A stretch of 7,052 bases of DNA, taken from the NCBI GenBank assembly GCA_903927685.1, contig CAIYOB010001412.1, positions 1 through 7,052 on the forward strand. Direction: 5' to 3'. The first letter of the stretch is position 1. The number at the start of each line of letters is the position of its first letter. Below the pieces are notes generated by a model, which worked only from the letters and a program-made list of their open reading frames with translations, searched no databases and had not been told where the DNA came from. The position numbers were made by a program, and so were the translations under genes. Of this stretch, positions 1 to 7,052 are shown piece after piece. The stretch is from an uncultured Planctomycetaceae bacterium. Lineage in GTDB: Bacteria; Planctomycetota; Planctomycetia; Pirellulales; Pirellulaceae.

Positions 1-2105
1 GAGAAAAGGGGCTCGTCGACACTTGGTCGCTTGAAGACAACAAGAATGTCCTCTGGGTCTCGCCCGTCGGCGGACGCGCCACGCCGATTGTGATGAACGG
101 TCGCGTGTACCTGAATTGCCGGACCCACCACGACATCAACGACCCCAAGCAACTGCTCGAAGCGGGCGAGCAGGTGATCTGCTGGGATGCCGCCACCGGC
201 GACGTCGTCTGGAAGGACCAGTTCAATGTCTTTCAGACGGACATTCCAGCGCCGCGCGTGGGCTGGGCCAGCATGGTCGGCGATCCGGACACGGGAAACG
301 TCTACGTGCACTCGGTCGACGGCTTGTTCCGCTGCTACACCGGTGACGGCAAGGTGGTCTGGGAGCATTCGTTGCTCGAACAGTACGGCAAGATCTCCGG
401 GTACGGCGGACGGACGATGACGCCGATCATCGACGAGGATCGGGTGATCATCAGCTTTCTGACGCTGAATTGGGGTAAGACTGGCGTTCCGCCACCGAAA
501 CACGCCTACTATGCGTTCGACAAGCGGACCGGCAAGCTGCTGTGGGTCTCGGCGCCCGGCGGGCGCCCCCTGGATACGAACTACTCCTGCCCCGTCGTGG
601 CCGTGATCGAAGGGACGCGGATGCTGATCGGCGGCAATGGCGACGGCGGCCTGCACGCCATGAATGCCCGGACCGGCGAGCCGATCTGGAGCTTCCTGAT
701 GTCGAAGCGTGGGATGAACGTGACGCCGGTTGTGGACGGAAAGTACGTGTACATCGCTCACGGGGAAGACAACGTCGACAGCATTGCGTTTGGGCGGATC
801 GAGTGTATCGATGCCACAGGCCGCGGCGATGTGGCGAAAACGCACTCCGTCTGGCGCGTGGACGACATCAAGGCCGGCTACCAGGCGCTCCTGATCCATG
901 ACGGAATCCTGTACGTCGTGGCCGACACGGGCAACCTGCATGCGTTCGACAGCAAGACGGGCAAGCAATTGTGGATCCACAACCTGGGCACCGTCGGCAA
1001 GGGTTCGCCGGTCTGGGCGGACGGCAAGATCTACGTGATGGAGGTGAACGGCAATATTCATATTCTCCAGCCGAGCCGCGAGGGCTGCCAATCGCTATCG
1101 CACGTGACGTTGAAGGCCGCCAACGGAGTCGGCATGGACGAGATCTATGCGTCGCCTGCGATCGCCGACGGCCGGGTCTACTTCGTGACCCGCGACCGGA
1201 CGATTTGCGTGGGAACGAAGGATCAGCAGCCGTCCAGCGAACCGATTCCCCCGCCGCCCGCGGAGACTCCGGCTCAGGAAGAGGTCGCCTTGATCCAGTT
1301 GGTGCCCTACGAAACGCACGTGTCCGGCGGCGGCGAGATCGAGTACGAGTTGCACGCGTTTGACAAGAATGGTCGGTTTCTGAAAAAGGTCGAACCGACG
1401 CTGGAACCGCAAGCCGATTTGCCGGCTGCCAAGGCCGTAGGCAACAAGCTGGTGATCGCGGCAGACGCAGTCGAGCAGGGCGGCCTGGTCGTGGCCAAGC
1501 TGGGCGAGTTGACGGCGACCGCCCGCGTTCGCGTGTTCCCCAAGCTGCCGTGGAAGTGGGATTTCGAGGGGCTGACGGGAGCGCAGGTGCCGCCGACTTG
1601 GATCGCGGCCACGCGGCGGCTGGTGCCGGTCCTGGAGAACGGCAACACGGCCATGCAGCACACGCCCGCGGGCGGGACGCCCAGCGTCTATCTCTGGCTG
1701 GGGCCGCCGGACATGACGGGGTATACGATCCAGTCCGATGTGCTGCTGAAGGAGGACAAACGGCGACTCCCCAGTGTCGGACTGACGGTCAATCGGTACA
1801 ATCTGATTCTGAAGGGCAACACGGCCAAGCTGGGATTCCAGGACTGGGCTCCACATCCGCGGATCGGCAACGAAGTCCGCTTCCGTTCCGACCCCAACGT
1901 GTGGTACACGCTCAAGTTCCGCGTGGACATCCAGCCGGACGGCGCGCATCTGCAGGGCAAGGCTTGGAAGCGCGGCGATCCGGAGCCGGAGGCTTGGACC
2001 GTCGAGGCCCTTGATCCGCATCCGAATGTGAACGGCAGCCCGGGGCTGTACCTGTACTCGCTGGCGCCCTGCCAGGTTGATAACGTGGTCGTGACCCCGA
2101 ACTGA
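1..2105 (+). CDS. PQQ-like beta-propeller protein with Ig-like and LamG-like C-terminal domains (5' partial)
   Basis: The reading frame is open from base 3 to the TGA at 2103-2105, giving 700 visible residues. The GTG at 90 and ATG at 93 lie inside a propeller strand ([12 protein letters not shown]), so the true start is upstream of the window and any signal peptide is not visible. Residues 1-406 carry repeated PQQ-type blades with the TG-x-x-x-W pattern ([36 protein letters not shown]). Residues 407-430 are a Pro/Glu linker. Residues about 431-515 look like a bacterial Ig-like beta-sandwich (HAFDKNGRF, later [11 protein letters not shown]). Residues 517-700 begin [10 protein letters not shown] and contain WYTLKFRV and GLYLY, as in concanavalin/LamG-like domains of planctomycete proteins. 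The family fold is a beta-propeller. I see no evidence for quinone binding or dehydrogenase activity, and the vicinal cysteines of PQQ alcohol dehydrogenases are absent. Extracytoplasmic location and a binding role are inferred. It probably heads or continues an operon with the lipoprotein 43 bases downstream. Confidence 0.9.
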   Translation, partial: EKGLVDTWSLEDNKNVLWVSPVGGRATPIVMNGRVYLNCRTHHDINDPKQLLEAGEQVICWDAATGDVVWKDQFNVFQTDIPAPRVGWASMVGDPDTGNVYVHSVDGLFRCYTGDGKVVWEHSLLEQYGKISGYGGRTMTPIIDEDRVIISFLTLNWGKTGVPPPKHAYYAFDKRTGKLLWVSAPGGRPLDTNYSCPVVAVIEGTRMLIGGNGDGGLHAMNARTGEPIWSFLMSKRGMNVTPVVDGKYVYIAHGEDNVDSIAFGRIECIDATGRGDVAKTHSVWRVDDIKAGYQALLIHDGILYVVADTGNLHAFDSKTGKQLWIHNLGTVGKGSPVWADGKIYVMEVNGNIHILQPSREGCQSLSHVTLKAANGVGMDEIYASPAIADGRVYFVTRDRTICVGTKDQQPSSEPIPPPPAETPAQEEVALIQLVPYETHVSGGGEIEYELHAFDKNGRFLKKVEPTLEPQADLPAAKAVGNKLVIAADAVEQGGLVVAKLGELTATARVRVFPKLPWKWDFEGLTGAQVPPTWIAATRRLVPVLENGNTAMQHTPAGGTPSVYLWLGPPDMTGYTIQSDVLLKEDKRRLPSVGLTVNRYNLILKGNTAKLGFQDWAPHPRIGNEVRFRSDPNVWYTLKFRVDIQPDGAHLQGKAWKRGDPEPEAWTVEALDPHPNVNGSPGLYLYSLAPCQVDNVVVTPN

Positions 2106-2135
2106 CCCGTCCGCTGACATGACAAGTGTTCGCAC

Positions 2136-2142
2136 GAAGGAA
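2136..2142 (+). promoter_or_regulatory. Ribosome binding site fixing the lipoprotein start
   Basis: GAAGGAA lies six bases before the ATG at 2149. The alternative in-frame ATG at 2119 has no comparable purine-rich site and would add ten polar residues ahead of the signal peptide, so 2149 is the better start. Confidence 0.75.
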
Positions 2143-2148
2143 CCCACC

Positions 2149-2220
2149 ATGCAAACCAGAATAAATCGCCTGCTGCCATGGACGTTGGCCTTGGCCGCCG
2201 TGGTCCTGATCGGCGGCTGC
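2149..2220 (+). other. Lipoprotein signal peptide and lipobox
   Basis: The 24 codons encode a short basic n-region (Arg4, Arg7), a hydrophobic core at residues 8-21 and the lipobox I21-G22-G23-C24. This matches the [LVI]-[ASTVIG]-[GAS]-C consensus for signal peptidase II, so the mature protein is expected to begin at a diacylglyceryl-modified Cys24. Confidence 0.85.
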
Positions 2221-4209
2221 ATGCCGCCTCCGCCGGCCCGGTCCGGCGGCGATTCGAACATCACGGCGGCGGAACCGGAACCCGAAGCGGTCACCCCGGC
2301 CGAACCGGCGCCGGCGGAACCTGCGGCCGAGCCCGCCCCGGCAGCCGCTGCGGAGACGCCCGAGCAAGACGCGAAACCGGTGGACGAACCTGCCGGAGCC
2401 GCTCAAGCGGCCGCCGAGGATGCCGCCAACGACGCGAAAATGGAGAGCGGGACGACGGACCAGGCCCCGGGCGAGGAACCCCAGAAGACGGAAGAAGCGG
2501 TCAAGCCCGAATCGCCGCCAGCCACCGAAGCGGCCGAGAAGCCTGCCGAGACGACAGCGGAAAAGGCCGCCGAGATGCCCGCCGAGCCGGCAACCGAAAA
2601 GCCTGCCGAGCCGGCCCCCGAACAGCCCGCGGCCAAGACCGAAATTCCGCCTGCGGCCGAAGCGTCCCCGCCCCCCGCGGCGGCGGAAACGGTGGCCGAG
2701 ACCAAGCCTGAGGCCGCCCCGCCCGCGGCCGCCGCCCCGGCCTCCGGCGATGGCGTCGTGACCGGCGACTGGCCGTGTTGGGGCGGGAACATCCAGCGGA
2801 ATATGGTCAACGCCACCAAGCCGATTGCGACCGATTTCCAACCTGCCGAGGATCCGCAGAAGGGCAAGCGAGTGGTCTGGGTAGCCAAGCTGGGTTCTCA
2901 GACCTACGGCAATCCGGTCGTGGCCGGCGGCAAGGTCTGGGTGGGTACCAACAACGGCGGCGAGTACCGGCCCAAGCACAAAGGCGACCGCGGCTGCGTG
3001 TTGTGTTTTGAAGAGAAGACCGGCAAGTTCCTCTGGCAGTTGACCCGCGAGAAGCTGCCGCAGGGCCGCGTCAACGACTGGCCCGAGCAAGGCATCTGTT
3101 CGACGCCCTTCGTCGAAGGCGACCGCATGTGGGTCGTCACCAACCGCTGCGAGCTGATGTGCTTGGATACGGAAGGCTTTTGCGACAAGGAGAACGACGG
3201 GCCGTACAGCACCGAGGTCGATGCCGAAGAGCAGGACGCCGACATCATCTGGTCGCTGGACATGATCGAAAAGATGGGCGTGTTTCCGCACAACCTGGCG
3301 ACCAGTTCGCCGGTGGTGGTCGGAGACATGGTCTATATCGTCACTTCCAACGGCGTCGATGAAGCCCACCTGGAAGTCCCCTCGCCTCGCTCGCCGTCGT
3401 TCATCGGCGTGAACAAGGCCACGGGCGAAGTCGTCTGGGAAGACAACACCCCGTTCGATACGATCTTGCACGGCCAATGGAGTTCTCCGGCGGCCGGAGT
3501 CGTCAACGGCCAGACGCAGATTTTTATGCCGGCCGGCAACGGCTGGTTGTACGCCCTGGACGCGAAGACCGGAGAACACGTCTGGGAGTTCGATCTGAAC
3601 CCCAAGGACGCCAAGTGGGAGTTGGGCGGCCGCGGCACGCGGAACAACATCATCGCCACGCCGGTGTTCTGCGAGAACAGCGTCGTCCTGGGCATGGGCC
3701 AGGACCCCGAGCACGGCGAGGGCGTGGGGCATATCTACCGCATCGACGCGACGAAGAAGGGCGATGTCAGCCCCGTCACGCCGGAGAACCAGCCGAATCC
3801 GAACTCGGCGCAGATCTGGCACTGGGGCGGCATGGATCCCGACGGTTCGCTGACCGGCGAGAAGGACAACGAGTGCTTCCGCCGCACGCTGTCCACCGTG
3901 GCGATCCACGACGGCTTGGTCTACGCCCCGGACCTCAGCGGCCGCATCCACTGCCTGGATTTTGTGACCGGCAAGCGGTACTGGGAGGCCGACATCCTGG
4001 CCGCCGTCTGGGGATCGCCGATGGTCGCCGACGGCAAGATGTTCCTGGGCGACGAGGACGGCATCTTGTCGATCTTCGCCGCGGGGAAAGAGCTGAAGAA
4101 GCTCGGCGAGGTCGAGTTCCCCTCGTCGATCTACAGCACGCCCACGATCGCCAACGGGGTCATGTTCATCTCCGACCGTTCGCGGTTGTATGCGATTGCG
4201 ACGCAATAG
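2149..4209 (+). CDS. PQQ-like beta-propeller lipoprotein with long Pro/Ala/Glu-rich linker
   Basis: The product has 686 residues from the ATG at 2149. Residues 1-24 form a lipoprotein signal peptide: Arg-containing n-region, hydrophobic stretch [11 protein letters not shown], and lipobox IGGC with Cys24 as the predicted lipidation site. The +2 residue is Met rather than Asp, so Lol-type inner-membrane retention is not predicted. Residues 25 to about 205 are almost only Ala, Pro, Glu and Lys with Thr/Asp and no aromatic residue, which suggests an extended tether. The folded part starts at DWPCWGG (207-213), the opening strand commonly seen in planctomycete PQQ-like proteins. Blades follow with motifs such as [27 protein letters not shown] and VTGKRYWEA, ending at RLYAIATQ. 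C283-V-L-C286 is a CxxC without a following His, so it is not a heme site. The C-terminal half matches the minus-strand propeller at 6563-7052. Role inferred: a periplasmic or outer-membrane-anchored binding or scaffold protein. A BamB role is possible but unsupported, since BamB lacks this linker and no bam genes are nearby. Confidence 0.92.
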   Translation: MQTRINRLLPWTLALAAVVLIGGCMPPPPARSGGDSNITAAEPEPEAVTPAEPAPAEPAAEPAPAAAAETPEQDAKPVDEPAGAAQAAAEDAANDAKMESGTTDQAPGEEPQKTEEAVKPESPPATEAAEKPAETTAEKAAEMPAEPATEKPAEPAPEQPAAKTEIPPAAEASPPPAAAETVAETKPEAAPPAAAAPASGDGVVTGDWPCWGGNIQRNMVNATKPIATDFQPAEDPQKGKRVVWVAKLGSQTYGNPVVAGGKVWVGTNNGGEYRPKHKGDRGCVLCFEEKTGKFLWQLTREKLPQGRVNDWPEQGICSTPFVEGDRMWVVTNRCELMCLDTEGFCDKENDGPYSTEVDAEEQDADIIWSLDMIEKMGVFPHNLATSSPVVVGDMVYIVTSNGVDEAHLEVPSPRSPSFIGVNKATGEVVWEDNTPFDTILHGQWSSPAAGVVNGQTQIFMPAGNGWLYALDAKTGEHVWEFDLNPKDAKWELGGRGTRNNIIATPVFCENSVVLGMGQDPEHGEGVGHIYRIDATKKGDVSPVTPENQPNPNSAQIWHWGGMDPDGSLTGEKDNECFRRTLSTVAIHDGLVYAPDLSGRIHCLDFVTGKRYWEADILAAVWGSPMVADGKMFLGDEDGILSIFAAGKELKKLGEVEFPSSIYSTPTIANGVMFISDRSRLYAIATQ
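2221..2754 (+). repeat. Low-complexity Pro/Ala/Glu/Lys linker-coding stretch
   Basis: This part of the lipoprotein gene encodes about 178 residues dominated by Ala, Pro and Glu, built from degenerate units such as KPAE, PAEPA and EKAAE. A 12-base identity (AAGCCTGCCGAG) occurs at 2539-2550 and again at 2599-2610, exactly 60 bases (20 codons) apart, which points to growth by local duplication. No Trp, Tyr or Phe occurs in the stretch, as expected for a disordered spacer that holds the propeller away from the membrane anchor. The composition also leaves long spurious open frames on the other strand. Confidence 0.8.
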
Positions 4210-4212
4210 GGG
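4208..4212 (+). promoter_or_regulatory. Ribosome binding site of the WYL regulator, overlapping the upstream stop codon
   Basis: AGGGG begins inside the TAG stop (4207-4209) of the lipoprotein gene and ends six bases before the ATG at 4219. The overlap suggests translational coupling of the two genes. Confidence 0.6.
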
Positions 4213-4218
4213 CGGCCG

Positions 4219-5250
4219 ATGGCGCGCAACGAGCAACTGATCCGCCAGCACAAGATCCTGCAGATCCTGGAACGGTACCGGTTCGGCCGCACGCTGGACG
4301 AGATCCGCCAGGAACTGGTCGAAGAGCTGGGGCTGACCTCGTTGCACCAGCGCACCGTGCGGCGGGACTTGGAAGCCCTGCAGGCCGCCGGGATCGACGT
4401 CGACGACCAGGAGACCCAGCGCGGCCGGGTCTGGAAGATCGGGCCCGGCGTGAGCGGCACGCACAAGGTCACCGCGTCGGCGACCGAGCTGATCGCCCTG
4501 TCGCTCAGCCGCGACCTGCTGTACCCGCTGGCCGGCACGCCGTTCTGGCTGGGCATCGAGTCGTTCTGGAGCAAGCTCCGCGACCAGTTGCCGGACGCGG
4601 TCTGGGATCATTACGAGGACTATCGCCAAGCGCTGTTCGTCCGCGGCATGCCGGCCAAGTCGTACAAGCAGCAGCACGGCATCCTGCAGACGCTGCACCG
4701 CTGCATCCAGGAGCATCGGATCGCGGAGATCGAGTACCAACCGATCGGCAAGGATCCCAAGCGGCGAAAGATCGAACCGTACGCCGTGGTGTTCTACCAG
4801 TCCAGCCTGTACATCATCGCGGGCGCGTCCGAAATCGAGGTCGGCCAACCGGCTCGCATCCGGCACTGGAAACTGGACCGGTTCCTGCGGGCGACCGCGT
4901 TGGATGCCTGGTTCAAACCGCCCGCCGACTTCGACTTGGAAAGACACCTGGGCCAAAGCCTGGGGATCTTTGCCGCAGCCGGAAAGCCGCGGGACTTTCG
5001 CGTCCGTATCAGCGCCCGGGCGGCCCCGTGGGTGATGGAAGATCCGTGGCATTCGGACCAGCAAATCGAGCGTCAGCCCGATGGCGGAGTGATCCTGACC
5101 GTGCGGGCGGCCCACGAACTGGAGATCATCCCCCGGGTGCTCAGCCTGGGCCATGAAGCCGAAATCCTGGCCCCCGCCAGCTGCCGGCGGACAATCGCCC
5201 GGATGATCCGCCAGATGGCCGGCAGGTATGCGGACGTGCCTGCGGAATGA
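4219..5250 (+). CDS. HTH-WYL-WCX family transcriptional regulator (YafY-like)
   Basis: The product has 343 residues, typical of single-copy WYL regulators. Residues 5-73 form a DeoR/HTH_11-like winged helix, with the likely recognition helix at HQRTVRRDLEALQAAGI (43-59) and a wing ending RGRVWKI. Residues about 155-232 are the WYL domain: EPYAVVFYQSSLYIIAG (186-202), with Leu197-Tyr198-Ile199 at the position of the Trp-Tyr-Leu triplet, followed by RIRHWKLDRF (213-222). Residues about 258-337 match the C-terminal WCX extension (DFRVRISARAAPWV, then IIPRVLSLGHEAEILAP and a final helix). It should be a cytoplasmic DNA-binding protein. In known members such as PafBC and DriD the WYL domain senses a nucleic-acid ligand, but the ligand here is unknown. 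It starts 9 bases after the lipoprotein stop and is almost certainly co-transcribed, so autoregulation of the propeller operon is a reasonable inference. No phage-defence genes are near it. Confidence 0.92.
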   Translation: MARNEQLIRQHKILQILERYRFGRTLDEIRQELVEELGLTSLHQRTVRRDLEALQAAGIDVDDQETQRGRVWKIGPGVSGTHKVTASATELIALSLSRDLLYPLAGTPFWLGIESFWSKLRDQLPDAVWDHYEDYRQALFVRGMPAKSYKQQHGILQTLHRCIQEHRIAEIEYQPIGKDPKRRKIEPYAVVFYQSSLYIIAGASEIEVGQPARIRHWKLDRFLRATALDAWFKPPADFDLERHLGQSLGIFAAAGKPRDFRVRISARAAPWVMEDPWHSDQQIERQPDGGVILTVRAAHELEIIPRVLSLGHEAEILAPASCRRTIARMIRQMAGRYADVPAE

Positions 5251-5324
5251 AGCCGCGGGGTAAGAGGTTTCCTTCCGGTCGCCCAGGCGTTGGCGGACAT
5301 GCCCCCACCGTTCGGGATCGCAAT

Positions 5325-6491
5325 TCAGGCTGGCGTCCAGGCCGCTTCGAACAGGGCTACCAGGTTCTCGAAGGGGATTTCGGGGGTCAGAACGTTGGCC
5401 GGGCTGACCAGGAACCCGCCGCCCCAGGGATGGCCTAGCAGGTCCATGATCCGGCGGACTTCGCTGCGAACCTGCTGGGGCGTGCCGCAAGACAGCAACT
5501 GCTGCAAGTCGATCGCGCCGCAGAACGAGACTTGCCCGCCATAGCGGCGGACCAGTTCCTGCATGTCCATCGCCCCCGGCTGGACCGGGTCCAGCACGTC
5601 CATGCCGACTTCGATCAGATCGCCGACGATCCCCAGCACGTTGCCGCAGCTGTGGAAGATTACGTCCATGCCGCGGCGATGGCACTCGGCGAACATCGCC
5701 GCATAGTGCGGCTTGAACAGCCGCCGCCACATGTCCGGCGAGATCATCAGCCCGGTCTGGCTGCCCCAGTCGTCGGTCAGGAAGACGGCGTCCGCCCCCA
5801 GTTCTCCCCAGCGGCGGATCAGGACCAGGGTGTATTCGGCAATGGCCTGGATCAACCGCCGGATTTCGCGTTCATGCGCGTAGAAATCCGAAAACACCTC
5901 CATCATGCCGCGCACTGCGTGCAGACGCTCGAACAGCGTCAAGTGGATCGTGCCCATGCAATACCGCGTCGCGCCGTATTGCCGCAGCGCCGCCGCCCCG
6001 GCGTCCAGCCGGCCCGGGGCGTGCGGATCGGGCAGCCGGTGAGCCAGGTAGTCGTCCAATTGCGACCAGTCCTTCAGCGGGTGGTCCACGGGCGTCGCGC
6101 CTACGCCTCCCCGGGCATGCGCCCAGCGCGTGCCCCACTCGTCCTCCCACTCCGCGTCCCGCGTGGCGATCTCGAGCGGATCGATCTGCCCTGGGCGGTC
6201 CGGCGACTGGTAGCCCAGCCACAGATCGTAGGGCACGACTCGAACGGCGTCATCCGGCCAGCGGCAGAACAAGTCGGCCAGGTCGTCGCCATAGCGCAGA
6301 ATAATGTCCGGGGACAGACGCTTGATCCACACGGGACAGCGGCCATCGCCGCCGCGCTGCAACGCCCGCTTGACGCGATCCTTGCTCGGCGGCGCCGCCT
6401 CCAACGCCGCGCTGACACGCTGCTCGAACCGCTGCAGTACGGCTTTCATCTCCGGAAGCGAAAGCGACAGGTAATCGCCCGTGGTCTTCAT
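5325..6491 (-). CDS. Uroporphyrinogen decarboxylase (URO-D) superfamily protein, not HemE
   Basis: The product has 388 residues and a full-length URO-D TIM-barrel pattern. CPVWIKRL (52-59) is near the N-terminus. FLTDDWGSQTGLMISPDMW (237-255) is followed by FKPHY, then DVIFHSCGNV (276-285), LDPVQPGAMDM (300-310), FCGAIDLQQLL (323-333) and SPANVLTPEIPFEN (363-376). The HemE substrate-binding signature near the N-terminus (PxWxMRQAGR) is absent, so heme synthesis is unlikely. His280-x-Cys282 matches the first two zinc ligands of MtaA/CmuA-type corrinoid methyltransferases. The third cysteine expected near the C-terminal SPG-C motif is Asn366 here, and Cys324 lies too early to be its obvious equivalent. 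The substrate is unknown; a methyltransfer or decarboxylation role is a family inference. No corrinoid protein gene is visible. The ATG at 6491 is supported by a GAAAGG site. It follows the minus-strand propeller gene by 71 bases, probably in one transcript. Confidence 0.9.
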   Translation of the reverse strand: MKTTGDYLSLSLPEMKAVLQRFEQRVSAALEAAPPSKDRVKRALQRGGDGRCPVWIKRLSPDIILRYGDDLADLFCRWPDDAVRVVPYDLWLGYQSPDRPGQIDPLEIATRDAEWEDEWGTRWAHARGGVGATPVDHPLKDWSQLDDYLAHRLPDPHAPGRLDAGAAALRQYGATRYCMGTIHLTLFERLHAVRGMMEVFSDFYAHEREIRRLIQAIAEYTLVLIRRWGELGADAVFLTDDWGSQTGLMISPDMWRRLFKPHYAAMFAECHRRGMDVIFHSCGNVLGIVGDLIEVGMDVLDPVQPGAMDMQELVRRYGGQVSFCGAIDLQQLLSCGTPQQVRSEVRRIMDLLGHPWGGGFLVSPANVLTPEIPFENLVALFEAAWTPA

Positions 6492-6496
6492 CGCGG

Positions 6497-6502
6497 CCTT
6501 TC
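6497..6502 (-). promoter_or_regulatory. Ribosome binding site of the URO-D family gene
   Basis: On the minus strand GAAAGG stands five bases before the ATG at 6491-6489, which supports that start. I see no convincing promoter in the 71-base spacer upstream, so the gene is probably read from the propeller gene's transcript. Confidence 0.6.
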
Positions 6503-6537
6503 AGGGCAGCCCGCCCGCCGACTCGTCGAGGCTTGGA

Positions 6538-6577
6538 TTGACTCTTCGACTCTGCGACTGTTTCACTCTCCAACTTT
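6538..6577. repeat. Degenerate 8-bp tandem repeat across a gene end
   Basis: Five consecutive 8-base units fit one register on the plus strand: TTGACTCT, TCGACTCT, GCGACTGT, TTCACTCT, CCAACTTT. ACT is invariant at positions 4-6 of each unit. On the minus strand the consensus is roughly AGAGTCRA. The last two units overlap the stop codon (6565-6563) and final codons of the propeller gene, and the rest lie in the spacer before the URO-D gene. It resembles short tandem repeats seen in intergenic DNA of some bacteria. No function can be assigned. Confidence 0.6.
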
Positions 6578-7052
6578 CTTCCCGGCTTGTTCCTGCACCG
6601 CCCACAGATAGTGCTGCGAGGCCACGTACAGGACTCCGTTCGCTACGACGGGCGTCGCGTACATCGGGTTGCCCAGCTTGATTTCGCTGAGCAGTTTCGC
6701 TTCGCAGCCAGTGGCCAGCACATAGAACATCTTCTGGTTGCCGAAATACAGCTTGCCGTCCGCCAGCAGCGGGCCGCCCCAGGTTTCCGCCTTGGTCTCG
6801 TATACCCACTGGCACTGGCCGGATTCGGCGTCCAGACAGTGCAGCCGGCCGGCGATGTCGATCAGGTACACCAGGCCGTCGGCGACGGCGGCGGTGGCCA
6901 TGGTCCGATCCAGCCCGGCGTAACTCCACAGCTTGCCGCTGGCCGTGATATCTCCGGTCCGGGTCGCATCGATGCAGTGCAGCATGCCTTTGCCGCGGCC
7001 GTGAGCCGGGTCCTGGCCCAGCGCGATGTACACGCGGCCCGCGTGGCAGACC
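6563..7052 (-). CDS. PQQ-like beta-propeller protein, C-terminal part (5' partial)
   Basis: The frame is open from the window edge at 7052 to the TGA at 6565-6563, leaving 162 visible residues. A GTG at 7033 is internal to a propeller strand (GRVYIALGQDP), so the start lies outside the window. Blades are visible as ADGLVYLIDIAGRLHCLD, ESGQCQWVYE, WGGPLLADGKLYFG and YATPVVANGVLYVAS, ending with VQEQAGKKVGE. These align blade for blade with the lipoprotein's last 170 residues ([32 protein letters not shown]), so the two are paralogs. Whether this copy also has a lipoprotein signal and linker cannot be seen. It is upstream of, and probably co-transcribed with, the URO-D family gene. A true PQQ cofactor is not indicated. 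Confidence 0.88.
   Translation of the reverse strand, partial: VCHAGRVYIALGQDPAHGRGKGMLHCIDATRTGDITASGKLWSYAGLDRTMATAAVADGLVYLIDIAGRLHCLDAESGQCQWVYETKAETWGGPLLADGKLYFGNQKMFYVLATGCEAKLLSEIKLGNPMYATPVVANGVLYVASQHYLWAVQEQAGKKVGE

Noticed and set aside
90..2105. GTG at 90 or ATG at 93 as the true start of the first gene
   Set aside because: The frame stays open to the window edge, and upstream codons encode a matching propeller strand ([17 protein letters not shown]). The start is therefore outside the window.
2119..2148. Earlier ATG start for the lipoprotein
   Set aside because: It has no good ribosome binding site and would place ten extra polar residues before the signal peptide. The ATG at 2149 has GAAGGAA at ideal spacing.
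1095..2294. A 399-codon open frame antisense to the first gene
   Set aside because: Arg-rich composition, no recognisable domain, and full overlap with a strong propeller/LamG gene. It is a coding shadow.
2995..3006. CxxC in the lipoprotein as a heme or metal site
   Set aside because: C283-V-L-C286 is followed by Phe, not His. It lies in a propeller strand where Cys is common in this group.
3477..5156. A 559-codon plus-strand frame across the lipoprotein/WYL junction
   Set aside because: It is out of frame with two genes that have clear family motifs, and its translation is Arg/Gly/Pro-rich without structure.
1912..5730. A 1272-codon open frame on the minus strand
   Set aside because: It overlaps three well-supported plus-strand genes and the end of the URO-D gene in another frame. 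Its translation is Arg/Gly/Asp-rich low complexity with no domain, as expected from GC-rich codon bias and the Pro/Ala/Glu linker read backwards.
5532..6611. A 359-codon plus-strand frame opposite the URO-D gene
   Set aside because: The minus-strand frame carries conserved URO-D motifs over its full length. The opposite frame has none.
1..7052. CRISPR arrays, insertion sequences, tRNA genes or defence genes
   Set aside because: I saw no spaced direct repeats of suitable length, no terminal inverted repeats or transposase motifs, and no cloverleaf sequence. The WYL regulator alone is not evidence of a defence island.

Overview
The window is GC-rich and almost entirely coding. It looks like chromosomal DNA of a Planctomycetota bacterium. 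This rests on its gene types: several PQQ-like beta-propeller proteins of the WD/DWPxW kind, a propeller fused to a LamG-like domain, a lipoprotein with a long Pro/Ala/Glu-rich linker, a WYL-type regulator and a divergent uroporphyrinogen-decarboxylase-family protein. No rRNA or other marker gene is present, so the phylum is an inference of moderate strength.

Plus strand, 1-5250: three co-directional genes in a probable operon. The first (1-2105, 5' end outside the window) encodes a PQQ-like propeller followed by an Ig-like and a LamG-like domain. After 43 bases comes a 686-residue lipoprotein (2149-4209) with an IGGC lipobox, a linker of about 180 residues free of aromatics, and a second PQQ-like propeller. 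Nine bases further on is a 343-residue HTH-WYL-WCX transcriptional regulator (4219-5250), whose ribosome binding site overlaps the lipoprotein stop codon.

Minus strand, 5325-7052: a convergent pair. The upstream gene (7052-6563, 5' end outside the window) is the C-terminal part of a third PQQ-like propeller protein, clearly paralogous to the end of the lipoprotein. It is followed after 71 bases by a URO-D-superfamily protein of 388 residues (6491-5325) that is not a normal HemE. A degenerate 8-bp tandem repeat runs across the stop codon of the propeller gene into this spacer.

How the genes cooperate cannot be read from the sequence. The propeller proteins are presumably exported and act as binding or scaffold modules. 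The WYL protein is the only visible regulator and may control its own operon. The URO-D protein is probably a cytoplasmic methyltransferase-like or decarboxylase-like enzyme. I see no CRISPR array, mobile element, RNA gene or defence gene, and no convincing new system. The most useful leads are the paralogous propellers on both strands, the WYL gene coupled to a propeller lipoprotein, and the unassigned URO-D enzyme.
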